Counted from the stretch's first letter, positions 42,511 through 52,800 are shown. The stretch is 64,000 nt of DNA from Fulverythrobacter ferritrahens (GCF_020539485.1 NZ_JACDXU010000003.1:372001-436000); one strand, 5' to 3'. A program made the numbers and translations. The notes: generated from the sequence alone by a model not told the origin.

Positions 42511-45500
42511 TTAGAAGGCCAGACGGAAGCTCAGCTTGGCCGCATGGTTTTCGTTGTTGGCGCCCAGAACGCCGTCATAGCCGAGGCCGATGCTGCTGAG
42601 GCTGCCAATCCTGGCGCGCGCTTCCACGCCAATAACGGCAGCATTGCGCGACTGGTCTGCCCCTGCAACGCTGAAGCTGTCTCCGCCTGCAAAGGCAAAG
42701 CGGCTCTCAGGCGTCAGAGTGCCAAAATTGTGCTGCCAGCCCACCATGCCGCCAACGGAAAACACGCCGTTGGCCGCTGTTTCAAGGCGCAGGCCAAGTG
42801 TGGACACCGTGGTTTTGGTGGTGGCCTTTTCTGCCGTCAGCGCCGCTTCTGCGCCCTCTTCAGCAAAGGCGTCACTGGTGGCCTGGACATGGGCGATTTG
42901 CGCAAAGGGTTCTACCGTGCCGCCAGCAAAGGCCATGGGCACACCGGCTTCGGCAAAGGCCTGCCACAGGGTGGTGTCGTAAGTGGCGTCCAGATGGTCC
43001 TCAAAGCCGGTAAAGGCGACATCGCGGTGGGTTTCTGCTTCGCCCCAGGCATAGCCCAAACCTGCCTTCAGTTTCAGCTTGCCAGCCTTTGCGCCGATAT
43101 AGCCGAACGCGTGGCCGCTGGTGTGGGTTGCTTCGCCAGCGCGGGCGGTCTGGTCCAGATCGCTGTCGACGTAGGCACCGGCAACGCCCACCACCACGTC
43201 TTCACTAAGCGAGGCGTCCGCGCCCAAGAGGAAGCCCTTGGTGTTGCGCGTTACAGCGGCGGTATTGTCGGGGGTGCTGCGGTCGTTTGTGCCGGTGTTG
43301 TAGAAGATCTGGCCCCACAGGCTGCCCTTTTCTACCGCGTCCAGACGGCCCAGCACGGCATTGCGCGGCAGGCGGGAATCTTCGGCCATGGCGGTGCGGA
43401 TGGCCGGGTGCAATTCTCCTGAAAGCTGGTCAAAGGCGCTTTGCGCTTCGGCTTCGGAGTTCAGATGCAGAACGGCATCAAACAGCGGGTTGGCCTGCTG
43501 TGCCACACGGGTGTCCATCTGCGGCGGGATGTCCAAGGACTGCAGGCCTTGCGCTGTTGCCGTCTGGTTGGGCGAAAGCGCTACGGCCGCAAAATCACGC
43601 AGTTGATCGTACACAATCTTCAAATTGGGGCCAAGGACAAGGATCGGGGCCGGTTCGTCGTCGCTCGCGGGCAGAGGCACCTTGTACAGCGCGTCCAATT
43701 CGCCTTCTTTTGCTTCGCGGAAGCCCAAAAAGATGCTGGTGAACTGCGGAGTAAAGCTGCCAGTCCAGCGCTTGGCCTGTGCGACGATAAAGCCGTCCCC
43801 GCGCTGCAATGTGCCGCCGTCCAGCACGTTCACATTCAGCTGCATATTGGTCTTATCGAACAGGCCGTTGACCTTCAGCGTATCCGACAACAGCCATTGC
43901 GGGCCGCCCACGGCATCATCGCGCATCACGTCAAGGCTAAGCACGCCGCCCTGCTTAAAGGACAAATCGCCATAAATCGTCGCGGTGCTGAGGGTCCCAT
44001 TCATCAGGCTCAGATCGCCGCTGTTGATGATGGCGCCAGCCCGAAGACGGGGAGCGAAGTCGGAGTTCGAAGCGGTATTCAGATAGATCGTGCCGTAATT
44101 CTCCAGCACCGCATTGGCGCCAAGGTCGCTGAACGTACCGTTGAGAGACCATGAGCCGGTTTTCGTATTGATGAATCGGGCACTGTCCAGGGTCGGCAAA
44201 TCCGGCCCTTCAGCGGAGGCAACCGTGATTTCCGATCCGGGTTTCAAATCCTCGACGAAGGCGGCGAAGGTTACGGAACCATCAATGTGGCCGCTGTTTT
44301 CGAGCGCAATCGTGCTGCCATATAAAGCAACGCCTCTGTTCGAATGGGACTCGATCAGCCCGGAATTGGTAAAGGTCACCGAGCCTGCAGCGTTGAGCAA
44401 CACGCCGGTGGTCAACGGCATGGAATCGCCCATGTGAGTGGAGCCAACAGTCGAGGTGTTTACCGCCTCGATATCACCCGCCGCAGCATAGCCAAACATG
44501 GCCACGTCTTGGGCTGTAAGGTGCCCCGAGTTGGAGATCGAAAGCAGGCCCGCTTCGGTTCTGATGGCGGCGATGCCGTGGTTGCCACCGCTGATCTGCC
44601 CTGCATTGGTAATGCTAAAGGCACCGTTGCCGGCCTTGGTGGCGTAAATGGCGTTGCTGCCTGCGCGCAAAAGAGTATTTTCGGCCAACGAGATGATCAA
44701 ATCACCATCGCGGTACATGGCCGTATCAATCCCGTTCACCTCGGCAAAAAGGGCGGCGCCTTCTGCCAGGGTAATGCGCATATTACCTTGGTTGAGCGAG
44801 CCTTCCGGCTGATAGCCAGGCATATAAGCGCCAATGCCGTTCATGCCGGTCTGAAGCAGGCCGCTGAGCGTAATGTTCATGTCGCCATCGGCAAATTGGA
44901 GGGCGTAAATCCCGCCGCAGGCACCAGCGTAGAAGTTCCCCCAGCTGGGTGAGCCGACCTGGATCGTCCCGCGCAGGTCCACATCCACATTGCCCGCGGC
45001 CTTGTTGCTGACATAGAGGCCGTAGTATTGGGAGCGTACGAGAGAGCCGGTGTCAAACACCACCGAAGTGTTGCCCGTGCCGGACTGGCCGCCTTGCGGT
45101 TCGCGCACAACAGATACGGCGGGGTTTTGCGAGGTAATCGAAGCGTCCTCGCCTACTGTCACGCTCACGTTTCCGCTGCCCTGGTGTTCAATCATGACAG
45201 CTTCATCCTCTGAGGACAGGCTGCCAAACAGCTCTGCTGTTATAGCGCCTGATCCACTGTGGATAGCGTGCACAGCCTCGGACCGGGTAGACGTTGAGGA
45301 ACCGACTGCAGTGCTGATCGTAATGGCACCGCTTCCCGCATGATTTGCGTATAATCCAACTTCAGAGGCGCTGATCGTGCCGTTTTGCTGCAGGTTGATG
45401 AAGCCCGTGGTGTCTGCATCAGCAAGGCCCTGAATGGCCGCAATGGTCGCGTTGCTTATCAGGCCATAGTTGATCATCGAGATGCTGCCGCCGCCGCGCT

Positions 45501-45744
45501 GCTCGATACGATAACCGATGTCGTACGAAGTATATTCCTCGCCATCATCCAAAGAAACAGAAACGCTGTTGCCGTCTGTAAACAGAATATCACGACCGAT
45601 AGTTGGCAGAGGTTCCGCCCAAGCGGCCGGGGCCAGTGCCAGGCCGCCCACAGCCAAAGCACCACCCAATGCTGCGCGCGATGCCCCTGAAAGCCATCCG
45701 CTTGTCTGCATTGCCATGCGCGCGCTAAAAAATTCTGTGCCCAC
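42511..45744 (-). CDS. Autotransporter (type Va) with beta-helix passenger
   Basis: 1,077 residues. A GTG start at 45744 has GGGGAA at 6 bases; an ATG at 45717 is the alternative. An extended signal peptide (to about residue 43, APAAWA-EP), a passenger of degenerate beta-helix turns rich in Gly, Ser and Asn (for example ITNAGQISGGNHGIAAIRTE), a linker, and a C-terminal 12-strand autotransporter barrel (about 800-1077) ending in Phe. It would export the passenger across the outer membrane as an adhesin or enzyme. It lies between relics of two IS families and looks less GC-rich than its surroundings, so it is probably acquired. Confidence 0.9.
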   Translation of the reverse strand: MGTEFFSARMAMQTSGWLSGASRAALGGALAVGGLALAPAAWAEPLPTIGRDILFTDGNSVSVSLDDGEEYTSYDIGYRIEQRGGGSISMINYGLISNATIAAIQGLADADTTGFINLQQNGTISASEVGLYANHAGSGAITISTAVGSSTSTRSEAVHAIHSGSGAITAELFGSLSSEDEAVMIEHQGSGNVSVTVGEDASITSQNPAVSVVREPQGGQSGTGNTSVVFDTGSLVRSQYYGLYVSNKAAGNVDVDLRGTIQVGSPSWGNFYAGACGGIYALQFADGDMNITLSGLLQTGMNGIGAYMPGYQPEGSLNQGNMRITLAEGAALFAEVNGIDTAMYRDGDLIISLAENTLLRAGSNAIYATKAGNGAFSITNAGQISGGNHGIAAIRTEAGLLSISNSGHLTAQDVAMFGYAAAGDIEAVNTSTVGSTHMGDSMPLTTGVLLNAAGSVTFTNSGLIESHSNRGVALYGSTIALENSGHIDGSVTFAAFVEDLKPGSEITVASAEGPDLPTLDSARFINTKTGSWSLNGTFSDLGANAVLENYGTIYLNTASNSDFAPRLRAGAIINSGDLSLMNGTLSTATIYGDLSFKQGGVLSLDVMRDDAVGGPQWLLSDTLKVNGLFDKTNMQLNVNVLDGGTLQRGDGFIVAQAKRWTGSFTPQFTSIFLGFREAKEGELDALYKVPLPASDDEPAPILVLGPNLKIVYDQLRDFAAVALSPNQTATAQGLQSLDIPPQMDTRVAQQANPLFDAVLHLNSEAEAQSAFDQLSGELHPAIRTAMAEDSRLPRNAVLGRLDAVEKGSLWGQIFYNTGTNDRSTPDNTAAVTRNTKGFLLGADASLSEDVVVGVAGAYVDSDLDQTARAGEATHTSGHAFGYIGAKAGKLKLKAGLGYAWGEAETHRDVAFTGFEDHLDATYDTTLWQAFAEAGVPMAFAGGTVEPFAQIAHVQATSDAFAEEGAEAALTAEKATTKTTVSTLGLRLETAANGVFSVGGMVGWQHNFGTLTPESRFAFAGGDSFSVAGADQSRNAAVIGVEARARIGSLSSIGLGYDGVLGANNENHAAKLSFRLAF

Positions 45745-45912
45745 CGAATATTCCCCAAGTGAAGTGATCTCGGCGGCACGCCTATTTTCGAATGATTAAT
45801 GATGAATTAAGGGGCTGATCTGAAAATAATTTTATTGGTATCAGTGGGTTAGCTTGCTGATTGCCCAGTCGTGGATTCTGGGGGTTTTGCAGCAAACTTC
45901 TGGAGATCAACG
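45745..45912. other. AT-rich region upstream of the autotransporter
   Basis: Promoter region of the leftward autotransporter gene; it is the most AT-rich stretch nearby. No gene seen. Confidence 0.4.
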
Positions 45913-46327
45913 ATGTGGACCGACACACCTCGGTCGCTCAACGCCCGTGCACAAACGGCTTTGCCAAGCGATTTGACCGACGCCGAATGGCCCTTCTCGA
46001 ATGCGGTTCTGGAGCCGCGGCTTCCACTGCCGTTCCCTGTGGGCCGCCCACGCAAGTGGCCGCTGCTGCGGGCGGCGGCTATGCTGGAGACAAGCTGAGG
46101 GGAGGCTGCGACGGATCGGCAAATGGACCGTCCAGATCGTTAAACAGTCCGACGCGGCCAAGGGCTTCGTCGTCCTCCCGCGCTGCTGAGTCGTTGAACG
46201 CACACTGGCTTGGCTCAACCGAAACCGCCGTCTCTCCAAGGACTTTGACAGCCCCCCGCTTCGGTAACCGGGTGTCTGTTCATCGTACAATCCAGCTCTT
46301 CGCGAGACATATCGCCAAACTAGGGTA
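45913..46327 (+). pseudogene. IS5-family transposase relic
   Basis: The first part reads MWTDTPRSLNARAQTALPSD then LTDAEWPFSN and GRPRKWPLLRAA, the N-terminus of IS5-type transposases. It jumps directly to AGDKLRG and, after a frameshift, RIGKWTVQIVKQSDAAKGFV, and ends with IQLFARHIAK. The central catalytic part is deleted, with a frameshift and stops in between. Confidence 0.8.
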
Positions 46328-46350
46328 GCTGGACACTATCTATCGAAGGT

Positions 46351-46500
46351 TTCGGCGACGGAGCGCATGATCGGCTATCTCAAGATAAACCGCGCCATCG
46401 CCACTCGATACGGCCGACTGGCCAATAGCCTCCTCGGGATGGTTCATCTTGGCTCGGCACTGTCTAATCGCTCTGACAATACCGTTCAAAAGGATGGCCG
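46351..46500 (+). pseudogene. Second IS5-type transposase relic (C-terminal part)
   Basis: SATERMIGYLKINRAIATRY continuing GRLANSLLGMVHLG matches the C-terminus of another IS5-group transposase (R-x-x-I-E-x-x-x-x-x-L-K-x-x-R-x-I-A-T-R-Y). The sequence then degenerates. It differs from the relic just upstream, so two separate elements were once inserted here. Confidence 0.65.
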
Positions 46501-46730
46501 GGTGCCGAGCCGTTGTCGGATGCGACGGAAGATGAAATCTGCCGCCACATCCGGGCATTAGGTCAATCAGAAGCGATCCGATCAAAGATCGGATTCTTAG
46601 TGAGTGCGTCGATGATCAAATCCGTGCCGGCGCCGCAATGCGGTCTTCGCAAACCACCTCGCCCGTGACGGGCGGCGGCCTCGCGCGAACGAAGGCCGCC
46701 ACTTCCTATTTCAACGGACTGACGAACTCG
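46501..46730. other. Intergenic region 3' of the TonB receptor
   Basis: Decayed IS sequence, then an inverted repeat GGCGGCCT/AGGCCGCC around 46673-46699 that may end the leftward receptor gene. No T-run and no gene seen. Confidence 0.35.
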
Positions 46731-49100
46731 TCAGAGGCGGGCGCTCACGCTGACCCAGTAGCTGCGCGCCTTGTCCTTATTGTTGTAGTGATCAATGTAG
46801 GTTGGCGTGTAGGCGCCATTCACCGGCGTGCCGAAGTCGACATCGTAATCCCGGAAATCCTTGTTCAGCAGGTTGTTGACCCGCCCGCTGATCGTCAGGA
46901 AATCGGTCAGCCGGTACTGCGCACTCAGATTGAGAACGGTGTAGCTCTTGTAGTAGAGGTGCTTGCCGCTGGCATCCACGCCGCGATAACGGTTCGAACG
47001 ATGCTCTGCTGAAAGCTGCGTGGACAGGCTTTCCGACACGCGCCAGTCGAGCGATGCGTTCGCCATGTGGCGGGCCGTATTGGTCAGCGGCTGCCCCGCC
47101 GACGCCCCGCTCAACTGCTTGCTATCGGTAAAGGTGTAGTTAGCGCGCAGCATCACCCCCTCGATCAGCTCATGACGAGCGGCGATTTCAGCACCCCGGA
47201 TACGAGCCTTGTCGATATTGAACGGCACGCTGATCGTCGCACCCAATCCCAGGATAGCGTAATAGTCGCCAAGATTGGCGCAGGGGCGCACGAAACCTGT
47301 CAGATCGCAAGGCTGCACGATGGCGGTATCGATCTTGTCATCAAATTCGTTCTGGAAGAGCGTGACGTTGATCCCGCTGTTGGGCGCGGGATCCCAGTAC
47401 AGCGCGATTTCGCCGTTGACGCTGGTTTCCGGCTTGAGATCGGGGTTGCCGACCATCGGACTGGTGCCCTGGCCGCCGAACCCACGAATGCCGTCATAAA
47501 GATCCGTCGTCTTGGGCGTCTTGTAGCCGGTGCTGATGCCACCCTTCAGCGTCAGGGCGGGCGTCAGGCTGTACTTGGCATAAAGGCGGGGGCTGAAGTG
47601 GCCGCCGAACAGGTTATGGTGATCGTAGCGCACGCCGCCGGTGATAGTAAGCCCTTCCACCGGAGTCCAGTTGTCCTCGGCGAACAGCGACCAGATCCGG
47701 TGATCCTGCACGGCGGCGACGCCACCGGCAGACGCTTCGAGGCCGAACACGCCATCATCGAGCTTGCCGTCGATATATTGCCCGCCAATCACGAACTGGT
47801 GCGAGCCGCCGAAGTTTTCGACAGGAATGTCCAATCGGGCATCCAGCGTATACTGACTGCTCTCAAGCTTGCGTAGCGGACGGGGCAGGAAGGTCTCCTC
47901 TGCGATCGCGCGTCGCTCAGCGGTCGACAAACCTGCATAGGCCCCTGTGCCGCTCCACATCTGCTGGAGAAGCTGCCGCTCGACAACAGAGAACGGCATT
48001 GTGCGTCCCTTGTTGTTCGTCTTGACATAGGCGAGCGAGACGAAGCTGCGACCGAAACCCCAATCGCCGTTGTGAGTGACTGCCCAGTTCAGGCGGTCGA
48101 AAACCTGCTTTTCGGTATAGCCGACGCGCGGCTGCACAACCCCACCAGATGCACGCCAGATGCTTGCGATGCCGTCGAGCGTTCCCAGCGGATAGGTGGT
48201 CACGCCCGTGTCGGGATCGGTGATGGGGGTATTGTCGTACTCCTGACGCGAGTAGTCGATGTCGAAGATGAAGCTTTGATTATCGGCCGGCGTGAAGTTC
48301 AGCGAACCGCCAATGTTCCTATTGGTGTTGCGGACGGTCTTGCCGCCGCCGCCAAAGCCGAGGCCGCGGACATGCGAAACTCCGGCCGGATCCGTCACCG
48401 GAGCGAAATCGGGCTCCGACGGATAGCGCTTGTATAGCGATCCGCGCAGCTTCACGCTTAGCAGGTTAGCAACCAGCGGGCCGCTGATATTGGCGTCGAA
48501 CGTCATATCGTCGCCAAACGCTGTATCTTCCTGAAAGCTGCGGCCAATGGTTGCAGACCCGGACCAGCGGTCGAGGGCTTTCTTGGTGATGATATTGATC
48601 ACCCCACCGAGGGCATCGGCCCCGTATAGTGTCGAGGCGGGCCCGCGGATAACCTCGATCTGCTCGATGGAATCGAGCGGGGGAATATGATTGAACTGGT
48701 TCCCGCCAAAGCTGTTGGGATAGATGTCACCGTGATTGTTCTGGCGGCGTCCGTCAATCAGTACGAGCGTGTAATCGGAACCCATGCCGCGGATACTGAT
48801 CGTGCGCTGTCCGGTCTTGTCGGAAGTTTCGCCGACGTCTACGCCTTCCAGGTACCGGACGGCATCGATCAGGGTGGTATAGGGGCGCTGCTGCAATTCT
48901 TCGGCGGTGACGACACTGATGCTGGCCGGCGCATCGGTTATCTTTTGCTCGAAACCAGCTGCGGTAACCACGATTTCCCGACCTGCGGCATCCCCTTCGG
49001 CTTCTTCGGCCAGCGCCGCTTGGCTCACCGCCAAAGCGAAAGGGGACAAACCAATTGCAGCCATGACACGGCCCGACCGCAGGCTTTTAATCTTGGACAC
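46731..49100 (-). CDS. TonB-dependent receptor, probably for an iron complex
   Basis: 789 residues from a GTG at 49100 that has GGAGG 5 bases upstream. Signal peptide (to about residue 31, AALA-EE), TonB box-like REIVVTAAG, a plug with VLIDGRRQNNHGDIYPNSFG and GPASTLYGADALGGVINIIT, and a barrel to the terminal Leu. Plug motifs are of the FepA/CirA/BtuB kind. A Fur box lies about 50 bases upstream, so the ligand is most likely a ferric siderophore or heme. Confidence 0.92.
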   Translation of the reverse strand: MSKIKSLRSGRVMAAIGLSPFALAVSQAALAEEAEGDAAGREIVVTAAGFEQKITDAPASISVVTAEELQQRPYTTLIDAVRYLEGVDVGETSDKTGQRTISIRGMGSDYTLVLIDGRRQNNHGDIYPNSFGGNQFNHIPPLDSIEQIEVIRGPASTLYGADALGGVINIITKKALDRWSGSATIGRSFQEDTAFGDDMTFDANISGPLVANLLSVKLRGSLYKRYPSEPDFAPVTDPAGVSHVRGLGFGGGGKTVRNTNRNIGGSLNFTPADNQSFIFDIDYSRQEYDNTPITDPDTGVTTYPLGTLDGIASIWRASGGVVQPRVGYTEKQVFDRLNWAVTHNGDWGFGRSFVSLAYVKTNNKGRTMPFSVVERQLLQQMWSGTGAYAGLSTAERRAIAEETFLPRPLRKLESSQYTLDARLDIPVENFGGSHQFVIGGQYIDGKLDDGVFGLEASAGGVAAVQDHRIWSLFAEDNWTPVEGLTITGGVRYDHHNLFGGHFSPRLYAKYSLTPALTLKGGISTGYKTPKTTDLYDGIRGFGGQGTSPMVGNPDLKPETSVNGEIALYWDPAPNSGINVTLFQNEFDDKIDTAIVQPCDLTGFVRPCANLGDYYAILGLGATISVPFNIDKARIRGAEIAARHELIEGVMLRANYTFTDSKQLSGASAGQPLTNTARHMANASLDWRVSESLSTQLSAEHRSNRYRGVDASGKHLYYKSYTVLNLSAQYRLTDFLTISGRVNNLLNKDFRDYDVDFGTPVNGAYTPTYIDHYNNKDKARSYWVSVSARL

Positions 49101-49147
49101 TTTGCCTCCTCTGTTGCAACTCATTCTCATCTGTCGCGCCAGCTATT

Positions 49148-49166
49148 GAGAATGATTCGCATTGTC
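49148..49166 (-). promoter_or_regulatory. Fur box of the TonB receptor
   Basis: On the minus strand GACAATGCGAATCATTCTC agrees with the 19-bp consensus GATAATGATAATCATTATC at 15 positions. It lies 48 bases upstream of the GTG start, where it would overlap the promoter. Confidence 0.75.
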
Positions 49167-49512
49167 AAGGTGCGAGAGGGCTGTCCAGCCAAGTGCGCCG
49201 GTTGGTGAGGGCTAGTGGGGAGGACGCCGCGATGCCTCGCCAAGGCGATGAGGAATCGAGAGCAAGCATCCGGCGGACCTCGGCCAGGCCTTAAGGCACC
49301 ACGCGCGGACATATCTGCCGGTCTACAGCCATCTGGCGGAAGGCTCACCGGGCGTCCAGTGTTCCTGGCGCTGCGCCTGACTGGGCGCAAGGGCCGACGG
49401 CAGGACGAAGATCGTGCGCCGAGTTACAATGTCGCCGATTAGACGCCCTTCGCGCGGAGGGCGGTCCCGGTTCTATCGGTCGGATGGCAACTTGTCTCCG
49501 ATTGTTGCTAGA
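49167..49512. other. Intergenic region with a possible decayed coding fragment
   Basis: One plus-strand frame reads ESKHPADLGQALRHHARTYL then PVYSHLAE before a stop, which may be a fragment of a lost gene; I could not assign it. No complete gene seen. Confidence 0.3.
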
Positions 49513-50766
49513 TCATCGCATCTTCATCACGTCTCGCACATCGCGGCCGTTAGCGAGCAATTCCGCAATGCGTTTGAGGGTAGGCGTAGCGGTGTTGAAA
49601 TAGTGCAGATAGCCCTCGCACAGATAGTTGAGCCCCGGCTCGCCCTCCGCCGTGCTGGTGAAACGATGCTTGGGGCATCCACCCCAGCACAGGTTAAGAG
49701 CGGGACAGGCGCGGCACTGGCGGGGCAGGGTATCGGCCTTGGCCTGTCCGAAGGCCTGCTGCCGGGTGCTGTCGATCATGGCGGCAAGGCTGGTTTCCAG
49801 CACGTTGCCCAACCGATATTCGGGATAAACGAAATGGTCGCAGGAATAGACGTTGCCATCATGCTCTGCGATCACTGCGCGGCCGCAGGTCGGCTGGTGG
49901 ACGCAGACCACTCCCGGCGCGCCGACCATCGAGGCGAGCGTCCATTCGAAATTCATCACGAAGACCTCACCGACATCGCGGCGTGACCATTCCCCGAAGA
50001 CGACCGACAGGAACCGGCCCCAGTCGGCAGGGCGAACGCTGAACGGCGCAAGGCCCGCATCGTCCTCGCTTTCTTCCAAACCGGGGCCGGACAAATCCAG
50101 CCCAAGCGCCTTCTCGCGCGGCCCCGCCAGGCGTTCGACCACGGGGGTGAACTGGATGAACTTCACGCCCTGCCGCTTGAGAAAGCGATAGACCTGCAAG
50201 GGGTGCTGCGCTGAATGCCGGTCGACACAGGCGAGCACATTGTAGTCCACGCCGTGCTGTTGCAGCCGTCCCAACCCTGCCATCACCTGATCGAAGCTGG
50301 GGGCGCCGGAGCGATAGCGGCGATAGCGGTCATGAATCTCGCGCGGGCCATCGAGGCTGAGGCCCACGAGGAAGTGGTTCTCTGCCAGAAAGGCGGCCCA
50401 TTCGTCGTCGATCAGCGTGCCGTTGGTCTGGAAGCCATTCTCGATCTGGCGGCGAGCTCCATGCAGCTTCTGAAGTTCAACTGCACGGCGATAGAAATCG
50501 ATGCCGAGCAGGGTCGGCTCGCCGCCCTGCCAGGTGAAGTGGACGGGATGGCCGGACGGAGTGGAAGCGATCGTGTTGCGGATATAGGCTTCCAGCACCT
50601 CGTCCGACATGCGGCGCATCTTCCTGCCGGGGAATAGCGCCTCCTTCTCAAGATAGAAGCAATAGGTGCAGTCCAGGTTGCAGGCTGGCCCACTTGGCTT
50701 GGCCATTGCGTGGAAGCCGGTGGAACTGGGCGAGGGGGCAAGAGCCGCAGGGGATGGCTTGGTCAT
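49513..50766 (-). CDS. Anaerobic sulfatase-maturating enzyme (radical SAM/SPASM)
   Basis: 417 residues. The radical SAM cluster Cys29-x3-Cys33-x2-Cys36 lies in PACNLDCTYCFY; FTWQGGEPTLL and NGFQTNGTLI follow as in the sulfatase-maturase family, and the C-terminal SPASM region carries further cysteines (CGRAVI, YSCDHF, CRACPALNLCWGGCPKH). It oxidises the active-site Cys or Ser of sulfatases to formylglycine in the cytoplasm. It lies 85 bases after the sulfatase gene it presumably serves; despite the family name it is common in aerobes. Confidence 0.92.
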   Translation of the reverse strand: MTKPSPAALAPSPSSTGFHAMAKPSGPACNLDCTYCFYLEKEALFPGRKMRRMSDEVLEAYIRNTIASTPSGHPVHFTWQGGEPTLLGIDFYRRAVELQKLHGARRQIENGFQTNGTLIDDEWAAFLAENHFLVGLSLDGPREIHDRYRRYRSGAPSFDQVMAGLGRLQQHGVDYNVLACVDRHSAQHPLQVYRFLKRQGVKFIQFTPVVERLAGPREKALGLDLSGPGLEESEDDAGLAPFSVRPADWGRFLSVVFGEWSRRDVGEVFVMNFEWTLASMVGAPGVVCVHQPTCGRAVIAEHDGNVYSCDHFVYPEYRLGNVLETSLAAMIDSTRQQAFGQAKADTLPRQCRACPALNLCWGGCPKHRFTSTAEGEPGLNYLCEGYLHYFNTATPTLKRIAELLANGRDVRDVMKMR

Positions 50767-50851
50767 GCTGTACGGGCAGGGGATATGCCTGCCCCTCCTT
50801 GGAGCATCCGGGCCACGGAGTCGCGGCCCGGATGTTGATTATGCGGATGGA

Positions 50852-52714
50852 TCAATGTTCGCCCGGATGGCGGCCGAGTTTCTCGATCTCTTCCTGCAAG
50901 GTGCCCGATTGTCCGGTGCGATGGATTTTGCCGACATCGTCCCAGGTGATCAGCGGATAGAGATCGTACTTCTGGGCCTGCTGATCGAACAGGGCCTTCA
51001 GTTCCGCCAGCTTCTCCGGATATTTCTTGGCAAGGTCGACGCGTTCGTTAAAATCCTCGTTGACGTTGTAAAGCTCCCACGCATTTTCATCGAAGGGCTT
51101 GGCGCCGCCGGGGCTTCCGGTCACGAAGCGGTTGGGATAGGCGAGGCCCGCCTTCCAGCCATCGTGATAGATCCCCCGCGATCCGAAGATGTAATAATGC
51201 TGGGTGGTCCGCCGGGATTGGGCGGCGGAATCCTTGATGGAATAGGCCAGCGATATGCCTTCGATCGGCTGCTGGTCGATCCCGCGGATACGTGACGGGG
51301 CCTGCAACCCTGCCAGTTCCAGCGTGGTGGGCAGAATGTCGATCACATGGCCATATTGCCCGCGGAAAGTGCCGCCATCCTTGATCTGCTTCGGCCATGA
51401 AACAATCAGGGGATTGCGGGTGCCGCCTTCGCTGTTGGCATCCGATTTCCAGCGGCGGAACGGAGTATTGGCGGCCTGTGCCCAGCCGATGGGATAATTG
51501 CCTTCAATCGCGCTGGGAGTACCGAGCTGGTCGATCCGGGCGAGATTATAGGCGATGTTTTCCTGTTCGGTCAGCGGCTTGGCCACCAGGCTGCGGTCGA
51601 TATCGCCATAGGCGGTGCCTTCCTTGCTGGCGCCGTTATCGCCCACGATCACTACGAACAGCGTGTTGTCATATTGGCCGGTCTGCTTGAGGTGATCCAC
51701 CAGTCGGCCGATTTCGTGATCGGTATAAGTTAGGAAGCCGGCATAGACCTCCATGAAGCGGGCATAGAGCTTCTTCTGCTCAGGCGGCAGCGAGTTCCAG
51801 GCCTTCACATCCGGATCGCGATCCGGGAGGACGGCGTTGGCAGGTATAATGCCCAGCTTCTTCTGCTGAGCGAATACCTTCTGGCGATAGACGTCCCAGC
51901 CTTCGTCGAACTGGCCCTTGTATTTGTCGCTCCATTCCGCGGCTACCTGATGCGGGGCATGGGTGGCGCCGGGCGCGTAATAGAGGAAGAAGGGCTTGCC
52001 GGGGGCGGCCTTCTGCTGGCGATCGATATAGCCGATTGCCTTGTCGGTGATCTGTTCGTTCAGATGGCGGCCATCGGGCTGCACATGGACCTGATCCTCA
52101 ACCAGATCGGGCTTGTACTGGTCCGTCTGTGAACCGAGGAAGCCGAAGAAGTGGTCGAAACCCTTGCCGGTGGGCCAGCGGTCGAACGGGCCGGCATCGG
52201 TGGCGTCCTCATCCGGGGTTACCCCATATTTGCCCACCGCGAAGGTGTTGTAACCCTTGTCACGCAGGATTTCAGCGACGGTTCCGTCTTCCGCCGGAAT
52301 GCGGCCATCCCATCCGGGAAAGCCCGCCGACAGGATCGTGTGCGAAAAGCCGGCCACATGGACGGAGGAGCTGTTCTTGCCGGTGAGCAGCGAAGCCCGC
52401 GTGGGGGCGCAGACGGCGGTTGTGTGGAAGTTGGTATAGCGCAGGCCCTGCTGGGCAAGCTGGTCCAGCGTGGGGGTGGCAATGCCCCCGCCAAAGGTGC
52501 TGGCCGCGCCGAAGCCGACATCGTCCAGCAAAATCCAGACGATATTGGGCGCGCCCTGCGGCGCCTTTGCCGGTTCGGGCCACCATTCGGTGGACTCGGC
52601 CAGTGTGCGGCCCACCTTGCCCTGATAGGGCTGCTGTTCCTGTGCGTGGGCCTGCCCCACCAGCGACACCACGGAAACCAGCGCGGTGACGGACTGAAGA
52701 ATTCTCTTATGCAT
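50852..52714 (-). CDS. Cys-type arylsulfatase/alkylsulfatase, exported
   Basis: 620 residues from the ATG at 52714. Signal peptide (1-24, AHA-QE). Metal ligands Asp64-Asp65 in ILLDDVGF and the formylglycine site Cys102 in VCAPTRASLLTGK; later DNGAS also contributes to the calcium site. The C-x-P-x-R sequence is that of Cys-type sulfatases matured by anSME. It would release sulfate from an ester in the periplasm. It is operonic with a maturase, a TauD-like dioxygenase, a transporter and a TonB receptor. Confidence 0.92.
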   Translation of the reverse strand: MHKRILQSVTALVSVVSLVGQAHAQEQQPYQGKVGRTLAESTEWWPEPAKAPQGAPNIVWILLDDVGFGAASTFGGGIATPTLDQLAQQGLRYTNFHTTAVCAPTRASLLTGKNSSSVHVAGFSHTILSAGFPGWDGRIPAEDGTVAEILRDKGYNTFAVGKYGVTPDEDATDAGPFDRWPTGKGFDHFFGFLGSQTDQYKPDLVEDQVHVQPDGRHLNEQITDKAIGYIDRQQKAAPGKPFFLYYAPGATHAPHQVAAEWSDKYKGQFDEGWDVYRQKVFAQQKKLGIIPANAVLPDRDPDVKAWNSLPPEQKKLYARFMEVYAGFLTYTDHEIGRLVDHLKQTGQYDNTLFVVIVGDNGASKEGTAYGDIDRSLVAKPLTEQENIAYNLARIDQLGTPSAIEGNYPIGWAQAANTPFRRWKSDANSEGGTRNPLIVSWPKQIKDGGTFRGQYGHVIDILPTTLELAGLQAPSRIRGIDQQPIEGISLAYSIKDSAAQSRRTTQHYYIFGSRGIYHDGWKAGLAYPNRFVTGSPGGAKPFDENAWELYNVNEDFNERVDLAKKYPEKLAELKALFDQQAQKYDLYPLITWDDVGKIHRTGQSGTLQEEIEKLGRHPGEH

Positions 52715-52800
52715 GATTGAACCCCTGCAGGGCTGCGGCCTGTGCCGCGCCCTTTCCATGAAAAGGCCGGCCGGGCGCGGTGCCCGGCCGGCCGGATGCA

